Below the pieces are notes generated by a model. That model was not told the DNA's origin. It saw only the letters and a list, made by a program, of their open reading frames with translations, and made no database searches. A program made the position numbers and the translations under genes. 64,000 nucleotides of DNA from Palaemon carinicauda (Eukaryota; Arthropoda; Malacostraca; Decapoda; Palaemonidae), in assembly GCF_036898095.1 (NCBI RefSeq), contig NC_090765.1, positions 36,506,798 through 36,570,797 on the forward strand. The letters are read 5' to 3'. The stretch's first letter is position 1, and every line of letters starts with the position of its first letter. This document shows positions 30,602 to 41,520 of this stretch, one piece after another.

Positions 30602-31702
30602 GTGATTAGCGCAAAGTGTGTCAGTGTTGTGCGGGAGGGTACTTCTGTGCGTGCCAGTCGTCCTCCCAGTCCGGGACCTCTTGCAAGCTCCCAAGCCCAG
30701 GGGAGAAGCAATGTCGAAGGGCAAAAGGGTTCGCCAGGCCTTGATCGGCGCACAGAAGTATCCTCGGTGGTTGCGGGCGTGTCTTACAGAGACCGTCACT
30801 CCCACCCGCAGACGATTGAGCCCTTATTTTGCTCGTCTGCAGAAGAAATTTCGGGGAGAAAACGCTGGACTCAGGTCTCAAGACCTCTTAAACGTAAAGT
30901 CCAGACCTCTAGAGTTCAACAACCCGGATGCAGTCATTGGGTTAGCTCTGACTCTCCGCAGTCATCAGGTGACTGCACACCTCCTAAGAGAGGTAAGGCG
31001 ATGCCTCAACAGACCTCATCTTCTGTTAAGGCTTTGCCTCAACAGACCTTATCGTCTGTTGATCCCAAGATGACTTTGCTGCAGTCCATGCAGTCGCAGC
31101 TTGCGGTCTTAATGCGTGAGTATCAGGCTGAGAAGGTTACACCTCCTCCTGCGAGCGCTCCGCCTCACCGCAGTCCAGTCTGCCAGGCGTACGAAGTTGA
31201 GGTTCCTCAAGCTACCTTACCGCGTTCGGAGTTGCCAGTTACCAGCGTTGTGCAGCAACCTCAACCTTCCTTAAGGCAACCTCAACAATGGGAGCAGGAG
31301 TCTTATGCCTTGAGGCAAGATTTTCTTGCAGTTAGACCATCTTTGAGGCTACAACCTTTTGAGGTACGACAACCTCTACCATCCTTGAGGCAGCCACCTC
31401 AGCTCTCGCAGCTGCTACCTCAACTTTCCTCAAGGCGAGAGCCTCAACTCTTGAGGCTAGCTCCTCAGGAACCTCAACTCGTGAGACAGGAACTGCGTTC
31501 TGCGCAGCCGCTACCTCAACTCTCGCAGCTCACACCTCAAGAACCTCAACTCGTGAGTCAAGAGCCTCTCTCTGCGCAGCCACCTCAACCCTTGAGGCAA
31601 GCGCAACTCTTGAGGCAGGAACCTCATGCTATGAGTCAGCCACCTCAACGCATGCATCTGCCACTTTCTCCTCAACTTGAGCCTCTTCCCATTCAACTTT
31701 GA
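30602..31702 (+). pseudogene. Gag-like N-terminal block, DIRS family A copy 2
   Basis: Counterpart of 13635-14735: 366 codons, the same Pro/Gln/Leu-rich tail and the same abrupt end. Only isolated substitutions separate the two. Confidence 0.6.
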
Positions 31703-31968
31703 AATAACAAATGACAATAATAACACCTCATTACTTTCATAACTTGCATTTGTAATCATATACATGTATGCCTACACAAACATTATGATAATGGAGGTTA
31801 TTCGTATTACTTAAATAAAAAAAATATATATGTATTCCTTGCAATATATTTTTAACAAATCGCAAATATGGCAAAATATCTTCAAAACAAAAATGAATCA
31901 TGAGTTATGAATGTAATGTAAATATTATGTTGATATTAAAACCCCATGCAAGCATGCATGAAGTAATG
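31703..31968 (+). other. AT-rich insert in DIRS family A copy 2
   Basis: Counterpart of 14736-15001. Nothing recognised. Confidence 0.5.
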
Positions 31969-32173
31969 CAGTGTTGCCAACAGGGCGAGTTTCCCTGTCC
32001 TGAGGTGAAGTAGATTATAGATCGTATATTTAGTGCAGCTTAATTCTACGATTATCATGCCGGCTATCAAATTCATCAACAAAACAGTCTAAATCAATTC
32101 CCTCGGCACGTGCACTTTCAATGGACAGTAATGCGATATTACTCAATCTAGCACTGGTCATGGAATTTCTGAG
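31969..32173 (-). pseudogene. hAT transposase C-terminal fragment (copy 2)
   Basis: Counterpart of 15002-15206: terminal-repeat-like CAGTGTTGCCAAC at 31969 and, on the minus strand, the ARLSNIALLSIE and IDLDCFVDEF motifs ending at 32030. Confidence 0.6.
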
Positions 32174-32210
32174 AAATGTTACACGCCATGCAACATGCTC
32201 TGCTTCTCTT

Positions 32211-32258
32211 ACAGCATGCTCTACATACAGCATGCTCTGCATACAGCATGCTCTGCAT
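32211..32258 (+). repeat. 16-bp tandem repeat, 3 units (copy 2)
   Basis: Three ACAGCATGCTCTRCAT units against two in copy 1. This is a length polymorphism between the two assembled copies of one locus. Confidence 0.88.
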
Positions 32259-32520
32259 ACCTTACCGCATGCTTCTCAGTCACACATCTTTGGTTGTTGC
32301 CAACTCACTAGACTGTCAAGCAGTTTCATAAGTTGCCTTCTAGTCTGCTGCTTTTGCACCAGTGAAACCCTCACTGAGAGAACTTAGCTTTTCTCGGATA
32401 TGGTCCCTGTAGATGAGAAAGTGCTTTTCTCCCTCCTTCTGATATTCCCTTGAGGACTCTGTCATTTGGAGAGGAGCCTTTAGCTGCGTAGCCTCCTATG
32501 GACTTTTATTTAAGCATAAC

Positions 32521-33597
32521 ATGCTTCCAGGGAAGGTAATGGTTCCACTTCAGTCGCTAACCCCGTCTGTTACCACACCTGCTCCCATAGACCTTGAGCT
32601 GTGTTGCAAGACATGCAGTCCAAGCTTAGTCCTTGTTAGAGGATTTTTTTGTTTACGGAGTCAGTGTGTCACTGGGAAGACGTTCAACAACCAGCAGAAG
32701 TGACTTGTTGTGACGCAGTGCGGCAACCTCAGCAACCCGATAAGGAGTTGTCTGTAGGACCCAGACAGTCTAGACAGCTTCGGGTTGTCACTGTACTTCC
32801 TCGCTTCCCCATGGTTGACAGTTCACAGACTGTGCAGCAGTACCATGATCTTGTGTCCGGCTCCGTCAGACGACTGGCTTTTAAGAGCTCCCACAAGTCG
32901 TCGCTGTCTGGAGATTTTCAATGGACTATGGATCTGACCAAGGAACTGGGCCTCCTGGTCAATTTTGAGGAGTCTCAGCTCGTCCCATCCCAGACCATTG
33001 TCTACCTGGGTATGGATCTTCAGAGTCGAGCTTTTCGGGCTTTTCCGTCGGCCCCAAGGATCTTCCAAGCCCTAGAATGCATCCAGAGCATGCTGAGAAG
33101 GAACCGATGCTCAGTCAGGTAGTGGATGAGTCTAACAGGGACACTTTCATCGCTGGCCCTGTTCATCGTGTTAGGGAGACTCCACCTCCCCCCCTTCAGT
33201 ATCATCTAGCTGCTCACTGGATAAAGGACATGACGCTAGAGACGGTCTCAGTTCCTGTTTCCGAAGAGAGGAGGTCTTCTCTCGCGTGGTGTAAGAACAG
33301 CTTTCTTCTCAAGGAAGTCTACATTTGGCTGTTCAGAAACCCGACCGCCGTCTCCTCTCGGACGCATCAGACACGGGCTGGGGTGCGACTTTGGACGGAC
33401 AGGAATGCTCGGGAACATGGAATCAGGAGCAAAGGACACTTCACATCAATTGCAAGGAGTTGTTGGCGGTTCTTCTGGCCTTGATAAACTTCAAGTCCCT
33501 CCAGCTTAACAAGGTGGTGGAGGTGGACTCTGACAACACCACAGCCCTGGCTTACATCTTCAAGCAGGGAGGGACTCTTTTGTGGAAGTTGTTCTAG
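32521..33597 (+). pseudogene. Second gag-like block joined to truncated RT and RNase H, family A copy 2
   Basis: Gag-like sequence runs to 32868 and joins directly to the DDW codons of RT at 32869, the same deletion junction as 15886/15887. A single frame (32649-33122) here reads across the junction from gag-like sequence into VYLGMDL. RNase H motifs SDASDTGWGATL, NCKELLAV and DSDNTTALAY lie in the frame 33325-33597, ending at a TAG. Confidence 0.72.
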
Positions 33598-33819
33598 ATC
33601 GCAAGGGACCTCCTCATCTGGTCAAAAGATCGAAAGCTCACGCTGGTAACGAGGTTCATTCAGGGCGGTATGAATGTCATGGCAGATCGCCTCAGCCGGA
33701 AGGGTCAGGTCATCCCCACAGAGTGGACCCTTCACAAGAGTGTTTGCAACAGACTTTGGGCCCTGTGGGGTCAGCCAACCATAGATCTGTTCGCTACCTC
33801 GATAACCTAGAGACTCCTG

Positions 33820-34560
33820 TTGTATTGTTCTCCGATTCCAGACCCAGCAGCAGTTCACGTGGATGCTTTTCTGCTGGATTGGTCCCATCTCGACCTGTAT
33901 GCATTCCCGCCGTTCAAGATTGTCAACAGGGTACTTCAGAAGTTCTCCTCTCACAAAGGGACACGGCTGACGTGGGTTGGCTCCGCTCTGGCCCGCGAGA
34001 GAATGGTTCATAGAGGTACTGCAATGGCTGGTCGACATTCCCAGGACTCTTCCTCAAGGAGTGAACCTTCTACGTCAACCTCACGTAAAGAAGGTACACC
34101 CAAACCTCCACGCTCTTCGTCTGACTGCCTTCAGACTTTCGAAAGACTCTCAAGAGCTAGGGGCTTTTCGAAGGAGGCAGCCAGAGCGATTGCCAGAGCA
34201 AGGAGAACATCCACTCTCAGAATCTATCAGTCTCAAAGGGAAGTCTTCCGTAGCTGGTACAAGACCAATGCAGTTTCCTCAACCAGTACCACTGTAACCC
34301 AGATTGCTGACTTCCTGTTACATCTAAGGAAAGTAAGATCCCTTTCAGCTCCTACGATCAAGGGTTACAGAAGTATGTTGGCAGCGGTTTTCCGCCACAG
34401 AGGCTTGGATCTTTCCACCAACAAAGATCTACAGGACCTCCCTAGGTCTTTTGAGACCTCAAAGGAACGTCGGTTGTCCACTCCAGGCTGGAATCTAGAC
34501 GTGGTCCTAAGGTTCCTTATGTCATCAAGATTTGAACCTCTCCAATCAGCCTCTTTTTAG
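33820..34560 (+). pseudogene. Methyltransferase-like/recombinase N-terminal fusion, family A copy 2
   Basis: Same 246-codon frame as 16840-17580, created by the one-base insertion between the two domains. It ends at the shared TAG before the recombinase active site. Confidence 0.75.
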
Positions 34561-35191
34561 GACCTCACATTAAAAACTCTTTTCCTCGTGTGCTTGACAA
34601 CAGCTAAAAGAGTAAGTGAGATCCACGCCTTCAGCAGGATCATTGTTTTCACATCTGAAACGGCTACATGTTCCTTGCAGCTCGGTTTTTGCTAAACGAG
34701 CTTCCTTCACGTCCTTGGCCTAAGTCGTTCGAGATCCCAAGCCTGTCCAACTTGGTGGGGAATGAACTGGAGAGAGTACTTTGCCCAGTTAGAGCTCTTA
34801 GGTACTATCTAAAAAGGTCTTAACCTTTACGAGGACAATCAGAAGCCTTATGGTGTGCTATCAGGAAACCTTCTTTTCCAAGTTCTAAGAACTCAGTTTC
34901 TTACTATTCAGGCTTCTGATTAGGGAAGCACATTCTCATCTGAAGGAAGAAGACCTTGCTTTGCTGAAGGTAAGGACACATGAAGTGAGAGCTGTGGCTA
35001 CTTCAGTGGCCTTCAAACAGAACCGTTCTCTGCAGAGTGTTATGGATGCAACCTATTGGAGAAGCAAGTCAGTGTTCACATCATTCTATCTCAAAGATGT
35101 CCAGTCTCTTTACGAGTACTGCTACACCCTGGGACCATTCGTAGCAACGAATGCAGTAGTAGGCGAGGGCTCAGCCACTACATTCCCATAA
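34561..35191 (+). pseudogene. Recombinase C-terminal remnant, family A copy 2
   Basis: Catalytic part split by shared stops. In the last block (34961-35191) the HEVR box and the Tyr in FTSFYLKDVQ are in one frame, so this copy keeps both, unlike copy 1. It cannot be made as one protein because of upstream stops (TAG 34558, TAA near 34695 and 34820). Confidence 0.75.
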
Positions 35192-35575
35192 TCCCATAAC
35201 CTTTTAACCTTTCTCTTGAATACTTTTTATGGGTTGTACGGTCGGCTAAGAAGCCTTCCACATCCTTGTTGATTTGGCGGGTGGTCAATTCTTTCTTGAG
35301 AAGCGCCGAGGTTAAAGGTTGTGATGAGGTCCTTTAGTATGGGTTGCAGCCCTTGATACTTCAGCACCTTAGAGTTGTTCAGCCTCCTAAGAGGAACGCT
35401 GAGCTCAGTAAGGAAGACGAACTTATTTAAGGCAGAGTAATGGCTCAAGTTGACTTCCTTACCAGGTACTTGTAATTTCATTGTTATTTTGAATAACTGA
35501 TAATATGAAATACGGGATACTTAGCTTCTTGATATACATGTACACTGGTTTTCACCCACCTCCCTGGGTGTGAAT
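35192..35575 (+). other. 3' noncoding region, DIRS family A copy 2
   Basis: Noncoding. Similar to family B 5517-5918 at several blocks (GGCGGGTGGTCAA, TATGGGTTGCAGCCCTTGA, CCCTGGGTGTGAATCAGCT). The overlap with the first contig ends at 35213. Confidence 0.65.
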
Positions 35576-35666
35576 CAGCTACATGATTATCGGGTAAGTT
35601 TAATATTGAAAAATGTTATTTTCATTAGTAAAATAAATTTTTTAATATACTTACCCGATAATCATG
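35576..35666. repeat. Internal complementary region, DIRS family A copy 2
   Basis: 35576-35612 is the reverse complement of the left end at 30091-30127. 35613-35666 is the reverse complement of the right end at about 35850-35904. Diagnostic of DIRS architecture. Confidence 0.92.
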
Positions 35667-35904
35667 ATTTAATTGACCCACCCTTCCTCCCCATAGAACC
35701 AGTGGACCGAGGAAAAATTGAGGTGGTGTCAACAAGAAGTACTGCAGTACCTGGCCACAGGTGGCGCTTGTGAGTACACCCCCCTCTTGTATAGCGATCG
35801 CTGGCGTATCCCTTCCGTAGAATTCTGTCGGGCAACGGAGTTGACAGCTACATGATTATCGGGTAAGTATATTCAAAAATTTATTTTACTAATGAAAATA
35901 ACAT
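35667..35904 (+). repeat. Right terminal repeat, DIRS family A copy 2
   Basis: Inverted relative to the left repeat at 30091-30266. Carries TATAGCGATCGCTGGCG (palindrome at 35794-35801) and ends ATGATTATCGGGTAAGTATA followed by AT-rich sequence to AACAT. Confidence 0.92.
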
Positions 35905-37002
35905 TTTTCAACAATATATGCTTAAATACTGTACACTAAAAACTGTTTTCCTGAATCTGACCTGCTGAAATGAGGGTGCTGATTTTATGCCTGTGCGTCT
36001 TATAAGCCGTCAAGTACGGTGATTGCTATGCAGTACTTTGTAATAATTACTATTTCCGTAATTTTTTCTAATTATTTTTATAATTATTGGTTTGATATGT
36101 GTGCATCATATGTTACCTTTATTTTGCTTGATAGAGCTTTCAATGTAGAAAAAAAAAAATTAGAGCTACGTGTTGTAGTTGCCAATTAGTGAATTTCGAA
36201 CAAAATCCTCTGAAATTTGTAGCATCACTTTTGATGCATTGTCACCATCCTCTTTGTAATACGGTCTAACAGTCTTGCTTTTTCCATCATAAGATCCACT
36301 ACTACATATTACCCTAGATGTTTTACTCCAGCCATGACCAGTGTGGAACGTTTTTAATCAGGCGGTTGAATCGGTGGGATTTCAGAAGCTCATATTTGAT
36401 GCAAATGCTTTCCTGGTAAACAGGCTGACCTAAGTCTTATTTCATAGTTTGTATGAGATTGATCAATTTTAATGTTACTGATCTCAGATATTTTATATAT
36501 TTTTTTCTCACAGTTAATTCGTTATTTATTTATTTCTTTTCCACACTGAGCTGCTATCCTGGTTGAAAACCTTGGATTTATAGCATCCTGCTTTTCCACA
36601 TTGGGTTGTAGCTTGGTTAGTAATGATAGTGATGATGATAATAATAATAGGCTTTTTCACCTGAATATAGTATGTATTATTCTTAAATGTTTACATGTGG
36701 TCACAATGTCTGTGTATTTTGAATACTAATGTAACCTGTGTATAAGAGTTATAATGAAATTATGGTGTATCATTTATGATATTTATTATTAGATCGTTAA
36801 GATTTTTCTATACCATATTGCTTATGGGTTAGTTTAGTTTTGATTCATTTAACTAGAAGGTATCCTTCTATAGTAATTCTGTTTTGTATGAATAGTCCAA
36901 ACTAAAGCATATTGTCTTCAGTTTAGCCTCTGTAGCCCTCTGAAAGACATAGTCACAGTAAATAATGGAGTTAGTCAAAATAATCACAAAATGCACAGGG
37001 AT
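35905..37002 (+). other. Intron between two family A insertions, with a LINE tail relic
   Basis: 1.1 kb of intronic sequence. About 36340-36650 is a diverged copy of the LINE 3' end also seen at 10790-11150 (TTATAGCATCCTGCTTTTCC, GGGTTGTAGCTTGG, then a degraded ATA run). The remainder shows nothing coding. Confidence 0.6.
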
Positions 37003-37180
37003 TTTTCAATATTAAACTTACCCGATAATCATGTAGCTGTCAACTCCGTTGCCCGACAGAATTCTACGGGAGGGATACGCCAGCTATCACTATACTAGAA
37101 GGGGGTGTACTCACAAGCGCCACCTGTGGCCAGGTACTACAGTACTTGTTGTTGACGCCACCTCACTTTTTCCTCTGTCG
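37003..37180 (+). repeat. Left terminal repeat, separate family A insertion
   Basis: Inverse of 43430-43609. The GCGATCGC palindrome is lost here (GCCAGCTATCACTATACTAG), and the same change is present in this element's right repeat, as expected if both ends are copied from one template. Confidence 0.9.
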
Positions 37181-38288
37181 TGCTTCCGGCAAGACGTTCT
37201 TGGATACGCTTATGATTTTGGAGTATTGTTCACGGTTTGGTGAAGTATTTCTCTAAAATTTGCAGCTATTCGCTATACTGGAAACTTCTATATTAGCTTA
37301 GTTAGCTTTTGGAATTAATTTGATTAATTATGGTGACGAAGAGAGTATGAACTCTCTTTCACCTTTAAATGGCCGACCCTTCCCTTAGACGGAAGTGTTG
37401 GTGTCTAAGAGAGTATAGACTCTCTTTCTTAATTTTGCTTAACAAAAGTTATAGATTTATTTTATATCTCTCCGCCTCTTATAGGCCTCTTCGATTAACT
37501 TCCTTTTATTATAAACTTATTAAAATTAATTTTTATATTTGTTTATATTCGACCTTCCTAATAGTAGGCGGTCTTTTCTTGGTACCGAAGTTAATTAACA
37601 TTGAGCCCGTCATTTCGGTTTTACCTGTTAACATATTATGCTATTTTAATGTCTTTGAAAGAATTTCTTTGATAGTCTCGTACTGTTTTCAAAGTTGAAC
37701 TAACGTTTTGTTTTGTCTCTGCAGTTGTTGACGTTCAGAACGTTCAACTTGCGCTCTATCGTTACGATAGAGAAAGAATTTTCACGGTTTCACGTTGTAG
37801 TAAGAGTAACCGTGTCTAGCGTTTTGTTCATTCTTTCTTAACTTAATGGTTTTAATCCTAATAAAGGAACTTTTCATTTTGGGAAATATTTCAGTTTTTT
37901 CCTTTAACAATAATATGTTTTAACGATATATATGATTGGGCTCTTCTCTCAGGTTCTAAGTCAAGAAAGAGAGAGAGAGAGAGAGATAGAGACGGAGGGA
38001 GAAAGAGGAGGATAAACGTTTCATTCAAGCGAGTAACGTTATTATCGTTTTTGCTCTTCTCCCTAGTCTCTTTAGGGGAAGAAGGTAAACGTGTCTAGAG
38101 TGATCTAGTGTTTAGTCTCTTTCCAGCCACTGAATTATTTATCTTTCATTAGATTTTTCTGTTACATTGTAATTCTGTTTTCGCAATTACTAACTTTTGA
38201 GAAAGGATAGAATTGCGTGTTTCAGGTACAAACCACTTAAAGTTTCGAGTTCAGTGAAATAAGTGCAAACAGAAAATCAAAGTGATAA
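37181..38288 (+). other. Extended 5' leader with a gag-start relic, separate family A insertion
   Basis: About 37280-38095 is absent from the other family A copies, and homology resumes at GTGATCTAGTGTTTAGTCTC. It contains ATG 37369 reading MADPSLRRKC, which resembles the start MADLSQVPKFRKC of family B gag and soon degenerates. It also has the hairpin CTCTATCGTTACGATAGAG near 37753 and a GA-rich run at 37971-38005. This may be the ancestral leader, lost from the shorter copies. Confidence 0.5.
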
Positions 38289-39634
38289 GTGATTAGCGCA
38301 AAGTGTGTCAGTGTTGTGCGTGAGGGTACTTCTGTGCGCGCCAGTCGTCCTCCCAGTCCGGGACCTCTTGCAAGCTCCCAAGCCCAGGGGAGAAGCAATG
38401 TCGAAGGGCAAAACGGTTCAGCAGGCCTTGATCGGCGCACAGAAGTATTCTCGGTGGTTGCGGGCGTGTCTTACCGAGACCGTCACTCCCACCCGCAGAC
38501 GATTGAGCCCTTATTTTGCTCGTCTGCAGAAGAAATTAAGGGGAGAAAACGCTGGTCTCAGGTCTCAAGACCTCTTAAACGTAAAGTCCAGACCTATGCC
38601 AGACGTACGAAGTTAGAGTTCAATAACCCGGATGCAGTCATTGGGTTAGCTCTGACTCTCCTCAGTCATCAGTTGAATGCACTCCGCCTAAGAGGAGTAA
38701 GGTTCTGCCGCAACAGATCTCTGCTGTTAAGGCTTTACCTCAGCAGACCTTAGTGTCTGCCGACCCCAAGTTGACTCTACTGCAGTCCATGCAGTCACAA
38801 CTTTCGGTCTTGATGCGTGAGTGTCGGGCTGAGAAGGTTGCGCCTCCGCCTGCGCTCGCTCCGCCTGCGCTCGCTCCGCCTGCGCTCGCTCCGCCTGCGC
38901 TCGCTCCGCCTGCGCTCCCTCCGCCTGCGCTCGCTCCGCCTGACCGCAGTACCGCCTGCCAGGCGTACGATGTTGAGCCACGTTATGAGTTTACTGATCC
39001 CAGTGGTGTGCAGCTCCCTCCGCCTTCCTTAAGGCAACCTCAGCAATGGGAACAGGAGGCTTATACCTCTCTTCCTCCGCTTCCACTTGCTGTTCCACCA
39101 GTGAGGCAACACTCGCTTGAGGTACAACAACCTCTCCCATCCATGAGTCAGTCTCCTCAGCTCTCGCTGCAGCGAGCTCAACCCTCCTCAAGGCAAGCAC
39201 CTCAACACCTTAGCCTTGCGCCTCAGGAGCCTCAACTTGCGAGACTTTTACTGCGTTCTGCGCAGCCACTACCTTTTCGCTCTCAGCTCACACCGCAGGA
39301 ACCTCAACTCGTTCCTCAGGAACTTGCTACTGCGCATCCGCCAACCACTCAGCAAGCGCAACCCTTGAGTTCAGCCACTCATGCCAGGAGTCAGCCTCCT
39401 CCACCCATGCGCCTACCTTCTGCTACTTCCTTTGATCAGCCTTTGCAGACTGAGCCTCAGGTGTTCCCTCAACAGAGTCTTGAAGAGGAAACCACAACTA
39501 TTGTTGTTCCAGCTCGTTCTGACTCTGCTGTTCAGCATACCTTACCTCCATTTTCAAACATTTTGATAATGGAGGTTATTTGTATTTTTAACAATATCGC
39601 AAAATATGGCAAAAATATGAATCATGAGTTATGA
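38289..39634 (+). pseudogene. Gag-like block, separate family A insertion
   Basis: Two overlapping frames: 38289-38753, which matches the other copies (ASRPPSPGPLASSQAQGRSN, then SSVVAGV-like sequence), and 38753-39634, which is Pro/Gln/Leu-rich with PALAP repeats. A small insertion near 38605-38620 (CCAGACGTACGAAG) shifts the phase relative to the copy at 30602. Ends in the same kind of AT-rich sequence. Confidence 0.6.
38849..38938 (+). repeat. 15-bp in-frame tandem repeat, 6 units
   Basis: Unit CCTGCGCTCGCTCCG, six copies with one base change in the fifth. It encodes PALAP repeated in the gag-like frame. The other family A copies have one related unit at this place. Confidence 0.92.
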
Positions 39635-39689
39635 ATATAAGATAAATATTATGTTGATATTAAAACCCCATGCAAGCATGCATAAAGCA

Positions 39690-39753
39690 CTCTAGCACTG
39701 GTCATGGAATTTCTGAGAAATGTTAAACGCCATGCACACGCTCTGCTTACCTT
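39690..39753 (-). pseudogene. Short remnant of the hAT-derived segment
   Basis: TCTAGCACTGGTCATGGAATTTCTGAGAAATG is shared with the hAT-derived segment of the copies at 15180 and 32147, but the transposase C-terminus and terminal repeat are missing. The deletion joins GCATGCATAAAGCAC directly to TCTAGC. Confidence 0.5.
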
Positions 39754-39961
39754 ACAGCATGCTCTACATACAGCATGCTCTGCTTACAGCATGCTCTGCA
39801 TACAACATGCTCTGCATACAGCATGCTCTGCATTCAGCATGCTCTGCATACAACATGCTCTGCATACAGCATGCTCTGCATTCAGCATGCTCTGCATACA
39901 ACATGCTCTACATACAGCATGCTCTGCATACAGCATACTCTGCATACAACATGCTCTGCAT
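39754..39961 (+). repeat. 16-bp tandem repeat, about 13 units
   Basis: Units of ACAGCATGCTCTGCAT with variants (ACAACATGC, TTCAGCATGC). Because 16 is not a multiple of three and the unit lacks stops, all three + frames are open here and read as 16-residue repeats. I regard those ORFs as by-products. Confidence 0.93.
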
Positions 39962-40214
39962 ACCTTACCGCATGCTTCTCAGTCACACATCTTTGGTTGT
40001 TGCCAACTCACTAGACTGTCAAGCAGTTTCATAATGTTGCCTTTTAGTCTGCTGCTTTTGCACCAGTGAAACCCTCACTGAGAGAACTTAGCTTTTCTAG
40101 GATATGGTCCCTGTAGATGAGAAAGTTCTTTTCTCCCTCCTTCTGATATTCCCTTGAGGACTCTGTCATTTGGAGGGAGCCTTTAGCTGCGTAGCCTCCT
40201 ATGGACTTTTATTT

Positions 40215-41300
40215 AAGCATAACATGCTTCCAGGGAAGGTAATGGTTCCACTTCAGTCGCTAATCCCGTCTGTTACCACACCTGCTCCCATAGACCTTGA
40301 GCTGTGTTGCAAGACATGCAGTCCAAGCTTAGTCCTTGTTAGAGGATTATTTGTTTACGGAGTCAATGTGTCACGGGGAAGACGTTCAACAACCAGCAGA
40401 AGTGACTTGTTGTGACGCAGTGCGGCAACCTCAGCAACCCGATAAGGAGTTGTCTGTACGACCCAGACAGTCTAGACAGATTCGGGTTGTCACTGTACTT
40501 CCTCGCTTGCCCATGGTTGACAGTTCACAGACTGTGCAGCAGTACCATGATCTTGTGTCCGGCTCCGCAGACGACTGGCTTTTAAGAGCTCCCACAAGTC
40601 GTCGCTGTCTGGAGATTTTCAATGGACTATGGATCTGACCAAGGAACTGGGCCTCCTGGTCAATTTTGAGGAGTCTCAGCTCGTCCCATCCCAGACCATT
40701 GTCTCCTTGGGTATGGATCTTCAGAGTCGAGCTTTTCGGGCTTTTCCGTCGGCCCCAAGGATCTTCCAAGCCCTAGAATGCATCCAGAGCATGCTGAGAA
40801 GGAACCGATGCTCAGTCAGGTAGTGGATGAGTCTAACAGGGACACTTTCATCGCTGGCCCTGTTCATCGTGTTAGGGAGACTCCACCTCCCCCCCCCTTC
40901 AGTATCATCTAGCTGCTCACTGGATAAAGGACATGACGCTAGAGACGGTCTCAGTTCCTGTTTCCGAAGAGAGGAGGTCTTCTCTCGCGTGGTGTAAGAA
41001 CAGCTTTCTTCTCAAGGAAGTCTACCTTTGGCTGTTCAGAAACACGACCGCCGTCTCCTCTCGGACGCATCGGACACGGGCTGGGGTGCGACTTTGGACG
41101 GACAAGAATGCTCGGGAACATGGAATCAGGAGCAAAGGACACTTCACATCAATTGCAAGGAGTTGTTGGCGGTTATTCTGGCCTTGATAAACTTCAAGTC
41201 CCTCCAGCTTAACAAAGTGGTGGAGGTGGACTCTGACAACACCACAGCCCTGGGTTACATCTTCAAGCAGGGAGGGACTCTTTCGTGGAAGTTGTTCTAG
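40215..41300 (+). pseudogene. Second gag-like block joined to truncated RT and RNase H, separate family A insertion
   Basis: Same order and same deletion junction (about 40568) as the other family A copies, with one T lost right at the junction (GGCTCCGCAGACGACTGG). RNase H motifs SDASDTGWGATL, NCKELLAV and DSDNTTALGY fall in the frame 41028-41300, ending at the shared TAG. Confidence 0.72.
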
Positions 41301-41520
41301 ATCGCAAGGGACCTACTCATCTGGTCTAAAGATCGAAAGCTAACTGGTAACGAGGTTCATTCAGGGCGGTATGAATGTCATGGCAGATCACCTCAGCCGG
41401 AAGGGTCAGGTCATCCCCACAGAGTGGACCCTTCTCAAGAATGTTTGCAGCAGACTTTGGGCCCTGTGGGGTCAGCCAACCATAGATCTGTTCGCTACCT
41501 CGATAACCTAGAGACTCCTG

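Larger units (their letters stand above)
30091..35904 (+). mobile_element. DIRS-like retrotransposon, family A, copy 2 (complete ends)
   Basis: A 5.8-kb element bounded by TTTTCAATATTAAAC at the left and GAAAATAACAT at the right, ends that agree with the internal complementary region at 35576-35666. Contents in order: left terminal repeat 30091-30266, gag-like block, hAT fragment, 16-bp repeat, second gag-like block, RT remnant, RNase H, methyltransferase-like/recombinase fusion, recombinase C-terminus, ICR and right terminal repeat. No target duplication is seen, as expected for DIRS. Defective. Up to 35213 it is the counterpart of 13124-18230. Confidence 0.93.

Noticed and set aside
1..35213. 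Reading the two contig copies as tandem paralogous genes and four DIRS insertions
   Set aside because: The match ends exactly at the contig ends and the differences are haplotype-like; see the first finding.
39704..40069. Three overlapping + frames with 16-residue repeats (CIQHALHTACSA-like)
   Set aside because: Produced by the 16-bp minisatellite, which has no stop in any frame; no start context or homology.
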